From Deltaproteobacteria bacterium (GTDB lineage Bacteria > Myxococcota_A > Polyangia > Polyangiales > Houyiibacteriaceae): a stretch of DNA of 64,000 bases. The stretch covers positions 1 to 64,000 of the forward strand of contig JAEPMI010000010.1 in assembly GCA_017644045.1 (NCBI GenBank). Direction: 5' to 3'. The notes under the pieces were generated by a model. The model was given only the letters and a program-made list of their open reading frames with translations, was not told the origin of the DNA and did not search any database. Position numbers and translations under genes: made by a program. Each line of letters begins with the position of its first letter. Within the stretch, counting starts at the first letter, position 1. This document shows, one piece after another, positions 39,190 to 47,999 of the stretch.

Positions 39190-40353
39190 TCAATGCGCGC
39201 GTTCGCTGACGCCTTCGGCGTCGTGCTCGCCGCTGGCATCGCGGAGCAGGAGCTGCTCGACGACCTCGAGGCCGTAGCCCTCGAGGCTCGGGATGCGACG
39301 CGGACGGTTGGTGAGGATCCGGATCTTGCCGAGGCCGAGGTCCGCCAGCACCTGCGCGCCGAGGCCGTACTCGCGGAGCACCTCGCCGCGGTCCGGGCGG
39401 GGGCGGTCGACGGTCTCGCCGAGGAAGTAGGCCAGGTCGTCGTCCATGCCGGCCGTGGAAGGCAGGAGCAGGATGACGCCGCGGCCCTCGGCCTCGATGC
39501 GCTGGATGGCCTCGCGGAGCTGGACACGGCCGGGCTCCTCGATGCCCACGAGGTCGCCCATGACCGAGGCGGTGTGGACGCGGACGAGGGTCGGCGAGGG
39601 GTCGACCTCGCCATGGACCAGCGCGAGGAACTCGCGGCCGGCACCGACCTCGTAGACCCGCGCCTGCCACCGGTGACCGCTCGGGAGCGTCACGGTGGCT
39701 TCCCGCTTCACCTCGACGAGCTGCTCGCGGCTGAGCCGGTACTCGATGAGGTCCGCGATGCTGAGCAGGATCAGGCCGTGCTCTTCGGCGAAGGCCTCGA
39801 GGTCCGAGGTCCGGGCCATGGTGCCGTCCTCGTTCATGATCTCGCAGATGACGCCCGCGGGCTCGAGGCCAGCCAAGCGCGCGAGGTCGACGGAGCCCTC
39901 CGTGTGTCCGGTGCGCTGGAGCACGCCGCCCGGCCGCGCACGGAGCGGGAAGATGTGCCCGGGGCTCACCAGGTCGCGCGCCTGAGCGTCCTTGGCGACC
40001 GCGGTCAGCACGGTGTGGGAGCGGTCCGCGGCGCTGATGCCCGTGGTCACGCCCTCGCGGGCTTCGATGCTGATGGTGAACGCGGTCGAGCGGCTCGCGC
40101 GGTTCTGGTCGACCATCATCGGCAGGTCGAGCGCGCGGATGCGGTCGTCGGTCAGGCTGAGGCAGATCAGGCCACGCGCGTGCCGCGCCATGAAGTTGAT
40201 CGCTTCCGGCGTGCACTTCTCGGCGGCGAGGACCAGGTCGCCCTCGTTCTCGCGGTCCTCGTCGTCGACGAGGATCACCATCTTGCCGTTGGCGATGTCT
40301 TCCAGCGCCTTGGTGACGCGTTCGATGGCTTCAGTACGGAGTTGGGATCGCAT
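39190..40353 (-). CDS. ribBX: RibBX-type DHBP synthase with degenerate GTP cyclohydrolase II domain
   Basis: This 387-residue protein looks like RibBA. The N-terminal DHBP synthase (about 1-205) is intact: [19 protein letters not shown], the [15 protein letters not shown] stretch and [20 protein letters not shown]. The C-terminal domain keeps the GTP cyclohydrolase II fold ([51 protein letters not shown]). However, the three zinc Cys of SECLTGD and RCDCG are replaced (TASVMGD, EEPGR). It is therefore the RibBX variant and should not open GTP. A separate ribA must exist elsewhere. It sits between ribE and ribH. Confidence 0.92.
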   Translation of the reverse strand: MRSQLRTEAIERVTKALEDIANGKMVILVDDEDRENEGDLVLAAEKCTPEAINFMARHARGLICLSLTDDRIRALDLPMMVDQNRASRSTAFTISIEAREGVTTGISAADRSHTVLTAVAKDAQARDLVSPGHIFPLRARPGGVLQRTGHTEGSVDLARLAGLEPAGVICEIMNEDGTMARTSDLEAFAEEHGLILLSIADLIEYRLSREQLVEVKREATVTLPSGHRWQARVYEVGAGREFLALVHGEVDPSPTLVRVHTASVMGDLVGIEEPGRVQLREAIQRIEAEGRGVILLLPSTAGMDDDLAYFLGETVDRPRPDRGEVLREYGLGAQVLADLGLGKIRILTNRPRRIPSLEGYGLEVVEQLLLRDASGEHDAEGVSERAH

Positions 40354-40376
40354 GGGGTTGCTCCTCGAGCTCGCGC

Positions 40377-41027
40377 TCAGCGGTCTAGATAGCCTTGTCG
40401 TTGCAGCAGTTCCAGCGAGAGGGCGTCGCCCTTCCCGTCGACACCCGGGCGACCCATGAGGCGCGCCACGTACTTCGCGAGCACGTCGACCTCGAGGTTC
40501 ACCTTCGCACCGATGGAACGCGCGTCGAAGAGCGTCTCCTTCCGCGTGAACGGGACCAGCATCACGTCGAAGCGCGTCCCGCGGACGCCGTTCACGGTGA
40601 GGCTGACGCCGTCGATGGTCACCGAGCCCTTCGGGGCCAGGAAGGGCGCGAGCCGCTCCGGAACCTCGAAGCTCACCTTGACGGCTTCGCCGACGGGCTC
40701 GCGAGCGGCGATGCGCCCCACCCCGTCCACGTGGCCGCTGACGAGGTGACCGCCCAGCCGGTCGCCGAGGCGCAGCGCGCGCTCGAGATGCACCTTCGCG
40801 CTGGTCTGGAGCTCGCCGAGGTTGGTGAGCTCGAGGGTCTCCTTGGACGCGTCGGCCCAGAAGCCATCGCTCTCGATCGAGGTGACCGTGAGACAGGTCC
40901 CCATCACCGCGATGGACTCGCCGAGCACGAGCGACTCGTAGTCGGTCGCGACGCGAAGCCGGGCGCCCTTCGCCGTTTTCTCGACGGCGCGAATGGTACC
41001 GATGGAATCGACGAGACCAGTGAACAT
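40377..41027 (-). CDS. ribE: RibE, riboflavin synthase alpha chain
   Basis: This 216-residue enzyme has the two-barrel repeat. [18 protein letters not shown] opens barrel one. [20 protein letters not shown] and [15 protein letters not shown] mark the substrate sites. The second barrel is marked by [16 protein letters not shown]. It dismutates dimethylribityllumazine to riboflavin. ATG 41027 shares one base with the ribD stop (TGATG), so it is coupled to ribD. Confidence 0.96.
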   Translation of the reverse strand: MFTGLVDSIGTIRAVEKTAKGARLRVATDYESLVLGESIAVMGTCLTVTSIESDGFWADASKETLELTNLGELQTSAKVHLERALRLGDRLGGHLVSGHVDGVGRIAAREPVGEAVKVSFEVPERLAPFLAPKGSVTIDGVSLTVNGVRGTRFDVMLVPFTRKETLFDARSIGAKVNLEVDVLAKYVARLMGRPGVDGKGDALSLELLQRQGYLDR

Positions 41028-42145
41028 CAGCTCTCTTCTCCTCGGCGAAGCTCGCCGCTGATCCAGACGTCGTCGCCGAGGCGCCGCACGACCGGGTCGT
41101 CGATCTGCCACGCCCCGGCCATCCGGTCGCTGCCGCGCCCCATGGCCATCCCGGGCGCCGCACCGTCCCCGAGCACCCGAGGCGCGACGAAGATCTCCGC
41201 TCGGTCGGCGAGGCCCCCATCCAGCAGGGTCCCGTGGACCTGCGGTCCGCCTTCGACGAGCAGCCGAACGATCTCTCGCTCACCGAGCGCCCGCAGCGCG
41301 TCTTCCATCACCAGGCGGCCGTCCGAGCCCTCGGCGATCTCGAGGAGCAACGCGCCCGCCTCTCGCAGCGCGTCACGCCGCTCCTGCGGCGCCGAAGAGC
41401 CGTGGAGGATCCAACACTCGCCGCCGGATGCCGTCAGCACCTTCGCGGTGTGGGGCGTGCGAAGCGCGCGGTCGAGGACGATCCGCACGGGGTCCACTCC
41501 GGGGACGTGACGCACGTTCAGCTGGGGATCGTCCGCCAGCACGGTGCCGATGCCGACGAGCACGCCATCGGCCCGGTCCCGGAGCCGGTGGGCCTCCGTG
41601 CGCGCCGCTTCGCCCGTGATCCACTTCGAATCACCGGTGCGCGTGGCCATGCGGCCATCAAGGGTCACCGCGCTCTTGAGGACCACGTAGGGGAGCTTGG
41701 TCTTGATGTGCTTGGCGAAGTCGGCGACGAGCGCCTTGCAGTCGCGCTCGAGCACCCCATGCCGGACCTCGATGCCTGCGGCCCGCAAGCGATCCACCGC
41801 GCCCGGCACGTGCGGCGCCGGGTCGAGCGAGCCGATGACCACCCGGCGGAAGCCGGCCGCGATGACCGCCTCCGTGCAGGGCCCGGTGCGTCCGTGGTGG
41901 TTGCACGGCTCGAGCGTCACGTGGAGCGTCATCCCCTCGGTTCGGTCCGCCTTCGCGATGGCGTCGACCTCGGCGTGCGCCATGCCCGCGCGCTCGTGGT
42001 GACCGCTCGCGATCACCTGACCCTCGTCGTCCGAGATCACCGCACCCACGTGGGGGTTCGGGCTCGGCCGTCCCCGGCGCGCCGCGTCGATGGCGAGGGC
42101 CATCAGCCGCGCGTCCCGGGCCGCTTCGCTCTCCTGCTCCGCCAC
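41027..42145 (-). CDS. ribD: RibD, bifunctional pyrimidine deaminase/reductase
   Basis: This 372-residue enzyme starts at GTG 42145, two bases after the nrdR stop. The deaminase domain has HAEVDAIAKA and the zinc motif TLEPCNHHGRTGPCTEAVIA. The reductase domain follows from about residue 155 (LPYVVLKSAVTLDGRMATRT, WITGEAARTEAHRLRDRADG, LLVEGGPQVHGTLLDGGLAD). It performs the second and third steps of the pyrimidine branch of riboflavin synthesis. No FMN riboswitch is visible upstream. Confidence 0.96.
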   Translation of the reverse strand: MAEQESEAARDARLMALAIDAARRGRPSPNPHVGAVISDDEGQVIASGHHERAGMAHAEVDAIAKADRTEGMTLHVTLEPCNHHGRTGPCTEAVIAAGFRRVVIGSLDPAPHVPGAVDRLRAAGIEVRHGVLERDCKALVADFAKHIKTKLPYVVLKSAVTLDGRMATRTGDSKWITGEAARTEAHRLRDRADGVLVGIGTVLADDPQLNVRHVPGVDPVRIVLDRALRTPHTAKVLTASGGECWILHGSSAPQERRDALREAGALLLEIAEGSDGRLVMEDALRALGEREIVRLLVEGGPQVHGTLLDGGLADRAEIFVAPRVLGDGAAPGMAMGRGSDRMAGAWQIDDPVVRRLGDDVWISGELRRGEES

Positions 42146-42147
42146 GG

Positions 42148-42669
42148 CTAGCCGTTCGGGCCGGTCGCCGGAGTCTCGCGCGGGTTGGGCTCGTCGGTCG
42201 CGGCCGTGGGGGCCTGACTCTCGCGGACCATGCCTTCGAGGAGCGCGATGAACTCCTGCGTGTCCTGGAACTCGCGGTAGACGCTCGCGAAGCGCACGTA
42301 GGCGACCTGGTCCACGTCGCCGAGGAGCTCGAGCACCTTCCGACCGACGAAGGAGCTGGCGACCTCGGTCTCGCCGGTGTCGGCCAGCGCTCGCTGCACG
42401 TCGCCGACGATTCGCTCGAGCGTCTCGGGGGAGACGGGCCGCTTGGCACACGAGCGCTGCAGCCCGGCCAAGAGCTTGTCGGGATCGAAGGGCTGCCGCT
42501 TCCCGTCCTTCTTCAGGATCATGGGGAGGGCCTGTTCGACGCGCTCGTACGTCGTGTAGCGCCGGCTGCACCCATCGCACTCGCGGCGTCGACGGGTGAC
42601 CTCACCCGCCGCGCTCAGGCGCGAATCGATCACCTTGTTGTCCAAGGTGCTGCAGTAGGGGCAGCGCAC
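42148..42669 (-). CDS. nrdR: NrdR transcriptional repressor
   Basis: This 173-residue regulator has the N-terminal zinc ribbon (MRCPYCSTLDNKVIDSRLSA, with the second pair in RRECDGCSRRYTTYERVE). An ATP-cone follows (LKKDGKRQPFDPDKLLAGLQ to VYREFQDTQEFI). It represses ribonucleotide reductase genes when dATP is high. The C-terminal 25 residues are a Pro/Thr-rich extension not usual in the family. It is the first gene of the rib-nusB operon here, an arrangement common in bacteria. Confidence 0.97.
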   Translation of the reverse strand: MRCPYCSTLDNKVIDSRLSAAGEVTRRRRECDGCSRRYTTYERVEQALPMILKKDGKRQPFDPDKLLAGLQRSCAKRPVSPETLERIVGDVQRALADTGETEVASSFVGRKVLELLGDVDQVAYVRFASVYREFQDTQEFIALLEGMVRESQAPTAATDEPNPRETPATGPNG

Positions 42670-42706
42670 GAGTGCGCCTTAGCATCCCGTGAGAGTGGAT
42701 TCCATG

Positions 42707-42724
42707 CGTTTCACACGTTTCACG
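42707..42724. repeat. 9-bp tandem repeat upstream of nrdR
   Basis: CGTTTCACA and CGTTTCACG lie head-to-tail, about 40-55 bases upstream of the nrdR start, overlapping the last codons of the methyltransferase gene. This could be an operator for the nrdR-rib operon. It does not match the NrdR-box consensus. Confidence 0.3.
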
Positions 42725-43988
42725 CCGGGGCGCAGACGGCGAGCGCTTCGACCCGAGCGGTCTGCGGGAAGAGCTCGTAGAGCCGCAGCTCCTCGACCGC
42801 ATAGCCGGCCTCCCGCAGGACACCGAGATCGCGCTCCAATGTGGCCAGGTCACACGAGACGTAGACGATCCGAGGGCGGGCCTTCGACGCGAGCAGGCGC
42901 TCGAGCGGCTCTCGGGCTCCCGTCCGCGGGGGGTCGAGCACCAGGACGTCCAGCTCCGGTGAGAACGAGCGAGGCTGGTCGGCCACGTCCGCAGCGACCA
43001 CGGTCGCCTCGAGGCCCCGCGCGGCGAGGTTGGCGCGGAGGCTCTCGCAGGCCGACTCGCTGACCTCCACCGCTCGGAGCTCGCCGTGCCGAGCCAGCAG
43101 GACGGTGAAGCTTCCGTGGCCTGCATGGAGCTCGACCATCTTCGGTCGCTCGAGGCCCGCCGTGGCCCGCTCCTCCACGTCGCGGGCGAGCGTGAGCGAG
43201 AGCGGGTCGTGGGCCTGGCTGAACCCGCCCGGCGGTCCACCCAGCGGTTGGCCGTCGGGCCCCTCGTAGCGCTCCCCGAGCTCGCCGAAGACCGCGGGCT
43301 CGCCCTCCCCGACCCGAAGTCCGACCCCTGCCAGCGCGGGGTCCGCGGCCAGCGTTCGGCAGGCGTCGTACACGGCCGGTGGCTGGGGATCGGAGGTCTC
43401 GAGCAAGGCTACCGCCGCGTCTCCATGGCGATACATGCGTATCTCGCCCGAGCCGCCCAACGTTCCCCCGAGGGCCTCCCGTAGCGCGCGCCACCCGGCG
43501 GCGAGCTGGGGCTGAAGGACGAGACACTCCGGGGCGTCGACCACCTGACGGGACGAGGCGGCGCGGTAGCCGAGCGCGCTCCCCTTCCACGCCAGGCGTG
43601 CCCGCCGGCGATAGCCGACGGAGGACCCGGCGATCACCGGCACCTCGCCCTCGAAGCCCACGCGGGTCGCCAAGGTGCGCCCACGCTCGGCCTGCAGCGC
43701 GTGCTGCCCCTCCGGCTCGAGGGTCATCCACGGGCAACCGCCGCAGCGATCGGCGATGGCGCACGGCGCTTCCCGCCGGTCCGGGCGCGGCTCGAGGAGC
43801 TCGAGGACGCGACCACGCTGGGTGCCCTTTCCCCGCTTGCGGACCTCGAAACGGACCCGCTCGCCCGGAAAGGTCCCCGGCACGAAGACGACCCCACGGT
43901 CGCTCTGGACGACTCCATCGCCGGAACGGCCGACGTCGCGAACGACGCCCTCGAGCGCCGCCGTCCCACCTTTTCGCCGACGGGTCAG
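42720..43988 (-). CDS. TrmA/RumA-family RNA m5U methyltransferase; probable CTG start
   Basis: This is a 422-residue protein if read from CTG 43988, which overlaps the upstream stop as CTGA. The extra 35 residues supply a TRAM domain (GVVRDVGRSGDGVVQSDRG then VVFVPGTFPGERV) that the first conventional start, GTG 43883, would cut in half. The iron-sulfur motif is C-x5-C-x2-C (CAIADRCGGC) with a later Cys in APECLVLQ. SAM motif MVELHAGHGSFTVLLA, then LVLDPPRTG and the catalytic Cys in VYVSCDLATLERDL follow. It methylates U in 23S rRNA or tRNA; which one is not decidable here. Confidence 0.85.
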   Translation of the reverse strand: MTRRRKGGTAALEGVVRDVGRSGDGVVQSDRGVVFVPGTFPGERVRFEVRKRGKGTQRGRVLELLEPRPDRREAPCAIADRCGGCPWMTLEPEGQHALQAERGRTLATRVGFEGEVPVIAGSSVGYRRRARLAWKGSALGYRAASSRQVVDAPECLVLQPQLAAGWRALREALGGTLGGSGEIRMYRHGDAAVALLETSDPQPPAVYDACRTLAADPALAGVGLRVGEGEPAVFGELGERYEGPDGQPLGGPPGGFSQAHDPLSLTLARDVEERATAGLERPKMVELHAGHGSFTVLLARHGELRAVEVSESACESLRANLAARGLEATVVAADVADQPRSFSPELDVLVLDPPRTGAREPLERLLASKARPRIVYVSCDLATLERDLGVLREAGYAVEELRLYELFPQTARVEALAVCAPA

Positions 43989-44581
43989 GGGAACGGTTGT
44001 CCCGGCCGACCGCGCTCGAAGAGGAACGAGAACTCGCCATCCAGCGTCGCCATGCGCTCACCGCGGCCATCGGTGAAGACCACGCCCGTGAACGTCCCGG
44101 AGGTCTGCCGCTGTCCGCCGTCGACCTCGGGGGCATAGATCTGGTCGAAGGTGATGGTGCCCTCGGTCGCCTCGAGGAAGACGGGGAGCATGTCCTCGTC
44201 CACCGGGCAGCGGTCGTTCAGGTAGAGGCTCATGCTCACGGGGGCCTCGTCCTCCGCCGTGATGGCGATGGGGGTGCCGAGCCGCTCGCTCTCCATCGTG
44301 GCGTCGAGGACCACGATGCTGATGCCGTCGCTGTCGATGGCGAAGTCGCCGCCCCTCTGGATCCGGATGGTCAGCTGCTCCTCGAAGGCGCTGGCGCTGA
44401 AGAAGTCCGGGTTCAACGAGAAGTCCCCGTCCAGGTCGCACTGCGGTGCGATGACGGTGCCGGTCACCTCGCCGGAGCCGACCCCGACGCTGCAGCCCGC
44501 GAAGGCGAGCGCCACTGCCAGCCAGGTCGACCGGAGGACGCGGCGCGACGCGCGATGCTCAGAACTTGATGAAACCGCCAC
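43985..44581 (-). CDS. Lipoprotein of unknown function
   Basis: This 198-residue protein starts at GTG 44581, overlapping mnmA by 23 bases. The lipobox is AFAGC (Cys at about 30), preceded by a Trp-Leu-Ala-rich helix. The mature part is beta-rich and acidic (LTIRIQRGGDFAIDSDGISI, ITFDQIYAPEVDGGQRQTSG), with one Cys pair likely (QCDLDG and NDRCPVDE). Its first codons contain a 27-base fragment of the structured repeat. That may explain the unusually Ser/Arg-rich leader. No family is recognised. Confidence 0.7.
   Translation of the reverse strand: MAVSSSSEHRASRRVLRSTWLAVALAFAGCSVGVGSGEVTGTVIAPQCDLDGDFSLNPDFFSASAFEEQLTIRIQRGGDFAIDSDGISIVVLDATMESERLGTPIAITAEDEAPVSMSLYLNDRCPVDEDMLPVFLEATEGTITFDQIYAPEVDGGQRQTSGTFTGVVFTDGRGERMATLDGEFSFLFERGRPGQPFP
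44531..44557 (-). repeat. Fragment of the structured 3'-end repeat inside a lipoprotein leader
   Basis: The 27 plus-strand bases beginning CCGGAGGACGCGGCGCGACG match the end segment of repeat copy A (19351-19377) at 24 of 27 positions. The hairpin part is absent. It encodes residues in the N-terminal leader of the lipoprotein gene and overlaps the end of the mnmA reading frame. Confidence 0.5.
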
Positions 44582-45614
44582 CGAGAACCTCGTCCCCTCG
44601 GTATATCACCGCGGCCTGGCCAGGCGTAATTGCCCGCTGCGGCCGAGCGAAGCGAACACGGAACCCGTCCGGTGTCGCCTCGATGCGGCCCTCGGCGGGC
44701 TCGTGCCGATAGCGGATCCGCACCTGGCCCTCGAAAGGCTCGCTGGGCGCCGGCCCGATCCAACGGGCACGCTCGGCCTTCAGGTCGGAGCCCTGCAGCG
44801 CGTCGGCGGAGCCGACGACCACCTGATCCTGGTCCGGCACGATGCGAAGCACGTAGCGTGTCGGTCCGCCGCCGAGCCCGAGCCCCTTGCGCTGACCGAT
44901 GGTGAACGCCTCGATGCCCTCGTGCTGGCCGAGGGGCGCGCCCTCCTCGTCCACCAGCTCCCCGGGCCGACCAGGGCCTCGCTCCCGCGACACGAAGCCG
45001 GCCACGTCGCCGTCCGGGACGAAACAGAGCTCCTGCGACTCACCCTTGTCGGCGTTCGGAACGCCGAGCCGGCGCCCCTCCGCGCGGGCCTCGTCCTTGG
45101 TCAGCTCACCGAGCGGGAAGACCATTCGCGCCAACGTCTCGGGCTTCAACCCGAAGAGGAAGTAGCTCTGGTCTTTGTCCAGGTCGCGGCCGCGGAGCAG
45201 CCGCGCGCGCTCGCCATCCATCATGATCCGGGCGTAGTGACCCGTCGCGACCGCGTCGCAGCCGAAGCGGGGCGCGAGCGTCACCAGGTGGTCGAGCTTC
45301 ACCGTCCGGTTGCATTCGACGCAGGGGATCGGCGTCTCGCCGGCGCGATAGGAGTCGAGAAAGGGCTCCACCACGTCGCGGCGGAACGCCTCGCGCTCGT
45401 CGAGCACGTAGTGCGGAATCCCGAGGTGGTCGCAGGTCCGGCGAGCGTCGTCGCGGTCCTCGGGCGCGCAGCACCGCCCGACCTGCTGGTCGCCGGAGGC
45501 ATCCCAGAGATGGAGGGTCACGCCGACGAGCTCGTGGCCCGCCTCGTGGAGCAGCGCGGCGGCGACCGAGGAGTCGACGCCCCCGCTCATGGCGACGAGG
45601 ATCCGCACGGCCAC
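44559..45614 (-). CDS. mnmA: MnmA, tRNA-specific 2-thiouridylase
   Basis: This 351-residue enzyme makes 2-thiouridine at the wobble position of Glu/Lys/Gln tRNAs. The PP-loop is SGGVDSSVAAALL near the N-terminus. Catalytic Cys lie in TPIPCVECNRTVKLDHLV and ESQELCFVPDGD. The SQSYFLFGL-type motif appears as DKDQSYFLFGLKPETLARMV. The C-terminal beta-barrel ends with GQAAVIYRGDEVLGGGFI. It starts at GTG 45614, 25 bases after the NifS-like gene, which probably supplies its sulfur. Confidence 0.97.
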   Translation of the reverse strand: MAVRILVAMSGGVDSSVAAALLHEAGHELVGVTLHLWDASGDQQVGRCCAPEDRDDARRTCDHLGIPHYVLDEREAFRRDVVEPFLDSYRAGETPIPCVECNRTVKLDHLVTLAPRFGCDAVATGHYARIMMDGERARLLRGRDLDKDQSYFLFGLKPETLARMVFPLGELTKDEARAEGRRLGVPNADKGESQELCFVPDGDVAGFVSRERGPGRPGELVDEEGAPLGQHEGIEAFTIGQRKGLGLGGGPTRYVLRIVPDQDQVVVGSADALQGSDLKAERARWIGPAPSEPFEGQVRIRYRHEPAEGRIEATPDGFRVRFARPQRAITPGQAAVIYRGDEVLGGGFIKF

Positions 45615-45639
45615 CGGATGAGGCGCGCCCGCCGCCGAG

Positions 45640-46710
45640 TCAAGCTCGCGGGACCACGCGCCGCAGGATCGCGGCCGCCTCGTCGATGGCGCCGTCGTCG
45701 AGTCCCTCGGGCCCGAGGCTCAGGCGGATGGCGCTCAGGGCGCGCCAGGGCTCGTCGGGGTAGAGGCTCGCGACCCCGGGCGAGGGCTCGGTCGTTCCAG
45801 ACGAGCAGGCCGCGCCGGCGCTCACGGCCAGCCCTTCGAGATCGAGCGCAGGCACCAGGTGCTCCGCACGCCAGCCGCGGAACGACACGTTCACGCACGA
45901 GGCGACCCGAGCGCTCTCCGCGCCGTTGACCACGCCGCCGAGCGACACGGCGACGGCCTCGAGCCGGTCGCGCCACTCCGCGACCCGTGCCATCGACGCG
46001 AGTCGCTCTGGCAGCGCTTCGCACGCAGCCCCGAAACCGACCAGCGGGAGCACTCCGGGCGACCCGCCACGCCGCCCTCGCTCCTGGCCGCCGCCGGAGA
46101 GTCGGGGCTCGAGCGCGCGGTCGCGGCGAACCCAGAGCGCGCCCGCACCCGAGGGTCCGCCGATCTTGTGCGACGCGATGGCGAGCGCGTCGACGCCGAG
46201 CGCCTCGACGTCGATGGGGAGCCGACCCAGCGCCTGGTTGGCGTCGACCACCAGCCGTGCCCCCGCGCAGCGCTCGCGAATGGCGGCCAGGTCGAGGACG
46301 AGGCCGGTCTCGTGGTCGACCCAAGGCACGATCACCAGGTCGCCCTCCCCCGCTTCGAGCTCGGTCGACACGCCGACCCGCTCCACGGGAACGCCGGCGT
46401 CCGCCCACGTGTCCACGGACCCTTGGACTGCCGGATGCGCCAGCGCCCAGGTGATCACCCGCGAGGGTCGCTCACCGCCGGCGATGGCCAGGTCGCACGC
46501 TTCGGTTCCCCCGCTCGTGAAGACGATGTCGGCCGACGCCGCCCCGAGGGCGCCCGCGACCTGCGCGCGTGCGTTCTCCAAGAGCGCGCGGGAACGGCGG
46601 CCCGGCCCGTGGACGCTCGAGGGGTTGGCCCACGCGTCGGTCGCAGCCGCCATGGCCGTCGCCGCGGCGGCACCGAGCGGCGTCGCGGCGTGGTGATCCA
46701 GGTAGGGCAT
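45640..46710 (-). CDS. NifS/IscS-like cysteine desulfurase
   Basis: This 356-residue PLP enzyme starts MPYLDHHAATPLGAAAATAM. The PLP Lys is in ALAIASHKIGGPSGAGALWV, the cofactor-stacking His in THP-type WALAHPAVQGS, and Asp in LVVDANQALGRLPIDVEALG. The active-site Cys loop is SAGAACSSGTTEPSPGVASL. It releases sulfur from cysteine. Directly upstream of mnmA, it is probably dedicated to tRNA thiolation rather than general Fe-S assembly. The start shares one base with the kinase stop (TGATG). Confidence 0.93.
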   Translation of the reverse strand: MPYLDHHAATPLGAAAATAMAAATDAWANPSSVHGPGRRSRALLENARAQVAGALGAASADIVFTSGGTEACDLAIAGGERPSRVITWALAHPAVQGSVDTWADAGVPVERVGVSTELEAGEGDLVIVPWVDHETGLVLDLAAIRERCAGARLVVDANQALGRLPIDVEALGVDALAIASHKIGGPSGAGALWVRRDRALEPRLSGGGQERGRRGGSPGVLPLVGFGAACEALPERLASMARVAEWRDRLEAVAVSLGGVVNGAESARVASCVNVSFRGWRAEHLVPALDLEGLAVSAGAACSSGTTEPSPGVASLYPDEPWRALSAIRLSLGPEGLDDGAIDEAAAILRRVVPRA

Positions 46711-47927
46711 CAGTCCACCGCGGGGCGAGGCGGCGCCGTCCGAGCCACCCGGAGCCGCACGAGGGTGCCGCCAAGGGTCAGCCCCGCGACCGCCGTGTCT
46801 GGCGCGCTCTCGAGGGCGATGCCGCCGCCCATCGCTTCGGCCACCCGCCGCGCGAACGCGAGCCCGAGCCCGACGCCACCGTGAGCGCGGGTCGCGGAGC
46901 CGTCGACCTGCACGAAGGGCTCCATGATCCGCTCGCGCTCGTCCGGCTCGATGCCCGGGCCTTCGTCGAGGACGTGGACCTCGAGCATGTCGCCGACGGC
47001 GGCGCAGCTGATGGCGACCCGTCCGCCTCGGGGCGTGAACTTCACCGCGTTGTCGATCACGTGCACGACGGCGCGCTCGATCTTGTCAGGGTCGCCGCGG
47101 CCCGGGAGCTCGGGCATGGCGTCGACCAGCAGCTCGACCCGAGAGGTGTCGCCCTCGGCCCGGATCCGCTCGACGGCTTTCTCGACGACGGCGCCGAGGT
47201 CGTAGTCGCGGTCGTAGTAGTGCATCCGGCCCGCCTCGAGGGCGCTGACGTCGAGCAGGGTCTCCACCACGTTGCGGAGCCGGGTCGTCGAGCGCTGGAT
47301 CGACTGGATGCACTTGCGCTGGAGCGGCGTCAGCTCACCGAGCTCTTCGCCGAGGAGCAGACGGAGGTAGCCGACCACCGGGGTCATCGGCGTGGCGAGC
47401 TCGTGGCTCACGTTCTGGAGGAACTCGCGGCGAAGACGCGCCATCTCCTCGAGCCGTGCGTTCGCCTGCTGCAGCTCCTTCACCCGCCACTCGAGGCGCT
47501 CGACGATGCGCTGGGTCCGCTCGCGCAGCACCTCCTCCTGCGAGCCTTGGGTGCCTTTGTCGGACTCCCGGTGGCCGCCGAGGAACTTCTTGATGGTCGC
47601 CGCGAACTTCCGCGCCTGGATCGGCTTGCCGATGAAGCCGTCCGCGCCGACGGCGAGGCTGGTCGCGCGATCGCCCTCGGCCGTGATGGCGACGATGGGG
47701 ACACCCTTCAGCGCACGCATGCCGCGCAGGCGGAGCGTCACCTCGTAGCCGTCGAGGTCGGGGACGTTGATGTCGACCAGGACCAGGTCCGGGGAGACCT
47801 CCGCCGCGAGGCGGATCCCTTCGAGACCGTTGTCGGTCTCGATGACCTCGTGGCCGGCCGCCACGAGGATCTTCTCCACCAGCCGCCGGCTGTGGGGGTC
47901 GTCCTCGATGTGAAGCACGCGTGCCAT
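46710..47927 (-). CDS. Receiver-histidine kinase hybrid (soluble)
   Basis: This 405-residue cytoplasmic kinase starts at ATG 47927. An N-terminal receiver (1-125) has phospho-Asp in DLVLVDINVPDLDGYEVTLR and Lys in FIGKPIQARKF. A coiled coil follows (about 140-180). HisKA has NVSHELATPMTPVVGYLRLL and HATPase has VIDNAVKFTPRGGRVAIS, DEGPGIEPDE and GVGLGLAFARRVAEAMGGGI. No membrane helix is present, so the input is the phospho-relay itself. It heads a run of overlapping genes for thio-modified tRNA, an odd partner for a two-component protein. Confidence 0.9.
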   Translation of the reverse strand: MARVLHIEDDPHSRRLVEKILVAAGHEVIETDNGLEGIRLAAEVSPDLVLVDINVPDLDGYEVTLRLRGMRALKGVPIVAITAEGDRATSLAVGADGFIGKPIQARKFAATIKKFLGGHRESDKGTQGSQEEVLRERTQRIVERLEWRVKELQQANARLEEMARLRREFLQNVSHELATPMTPVVGYLRLLLGEELGELTPLQRKCIQSIQRSTTRLRNVVETLLDVSALEAGRMHYYDRDYDLGAVVEKAVERIRAEGDTSRVELLVDAMPELPGRGDPDKIERAVVHVIDNAVKFTPRGGRVAISCAAVGDMLEVHVLDEGPGIEPDERERIMEPFVQVDGSATRAHGGVGLGLAFARRVAEAMGGGIALESAPDTAVAGLTLGGTLVRLRVARTAPPRPAVD

Positions 47928-47999
47928 TGCGACGCGCAGAGTAGAGAACCGACGCCCCGTTGCACACCCTCCCATCCGGGGGGAGCAGACCGCCGCGCC

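Noticed and set aside
42670-42719. FMN riboswitch upstream of nrdR-ribD
   Set aside because: Only 50 bases separate the start from the previous gene, too short for the FMN aptamer, and no RFN-like pairing is visible.
42707-42724. The tandem CGTTTCAC repeat as an NrdR box
   Set aside because: It lacks the inverted ACACNATATNTNGTGT pattern; kept only as an unassigned repeat.
44531-44557. A third full copy of the structured repeat
   Set aside because: Only the end segment is present; the hairpins and linker are absent.
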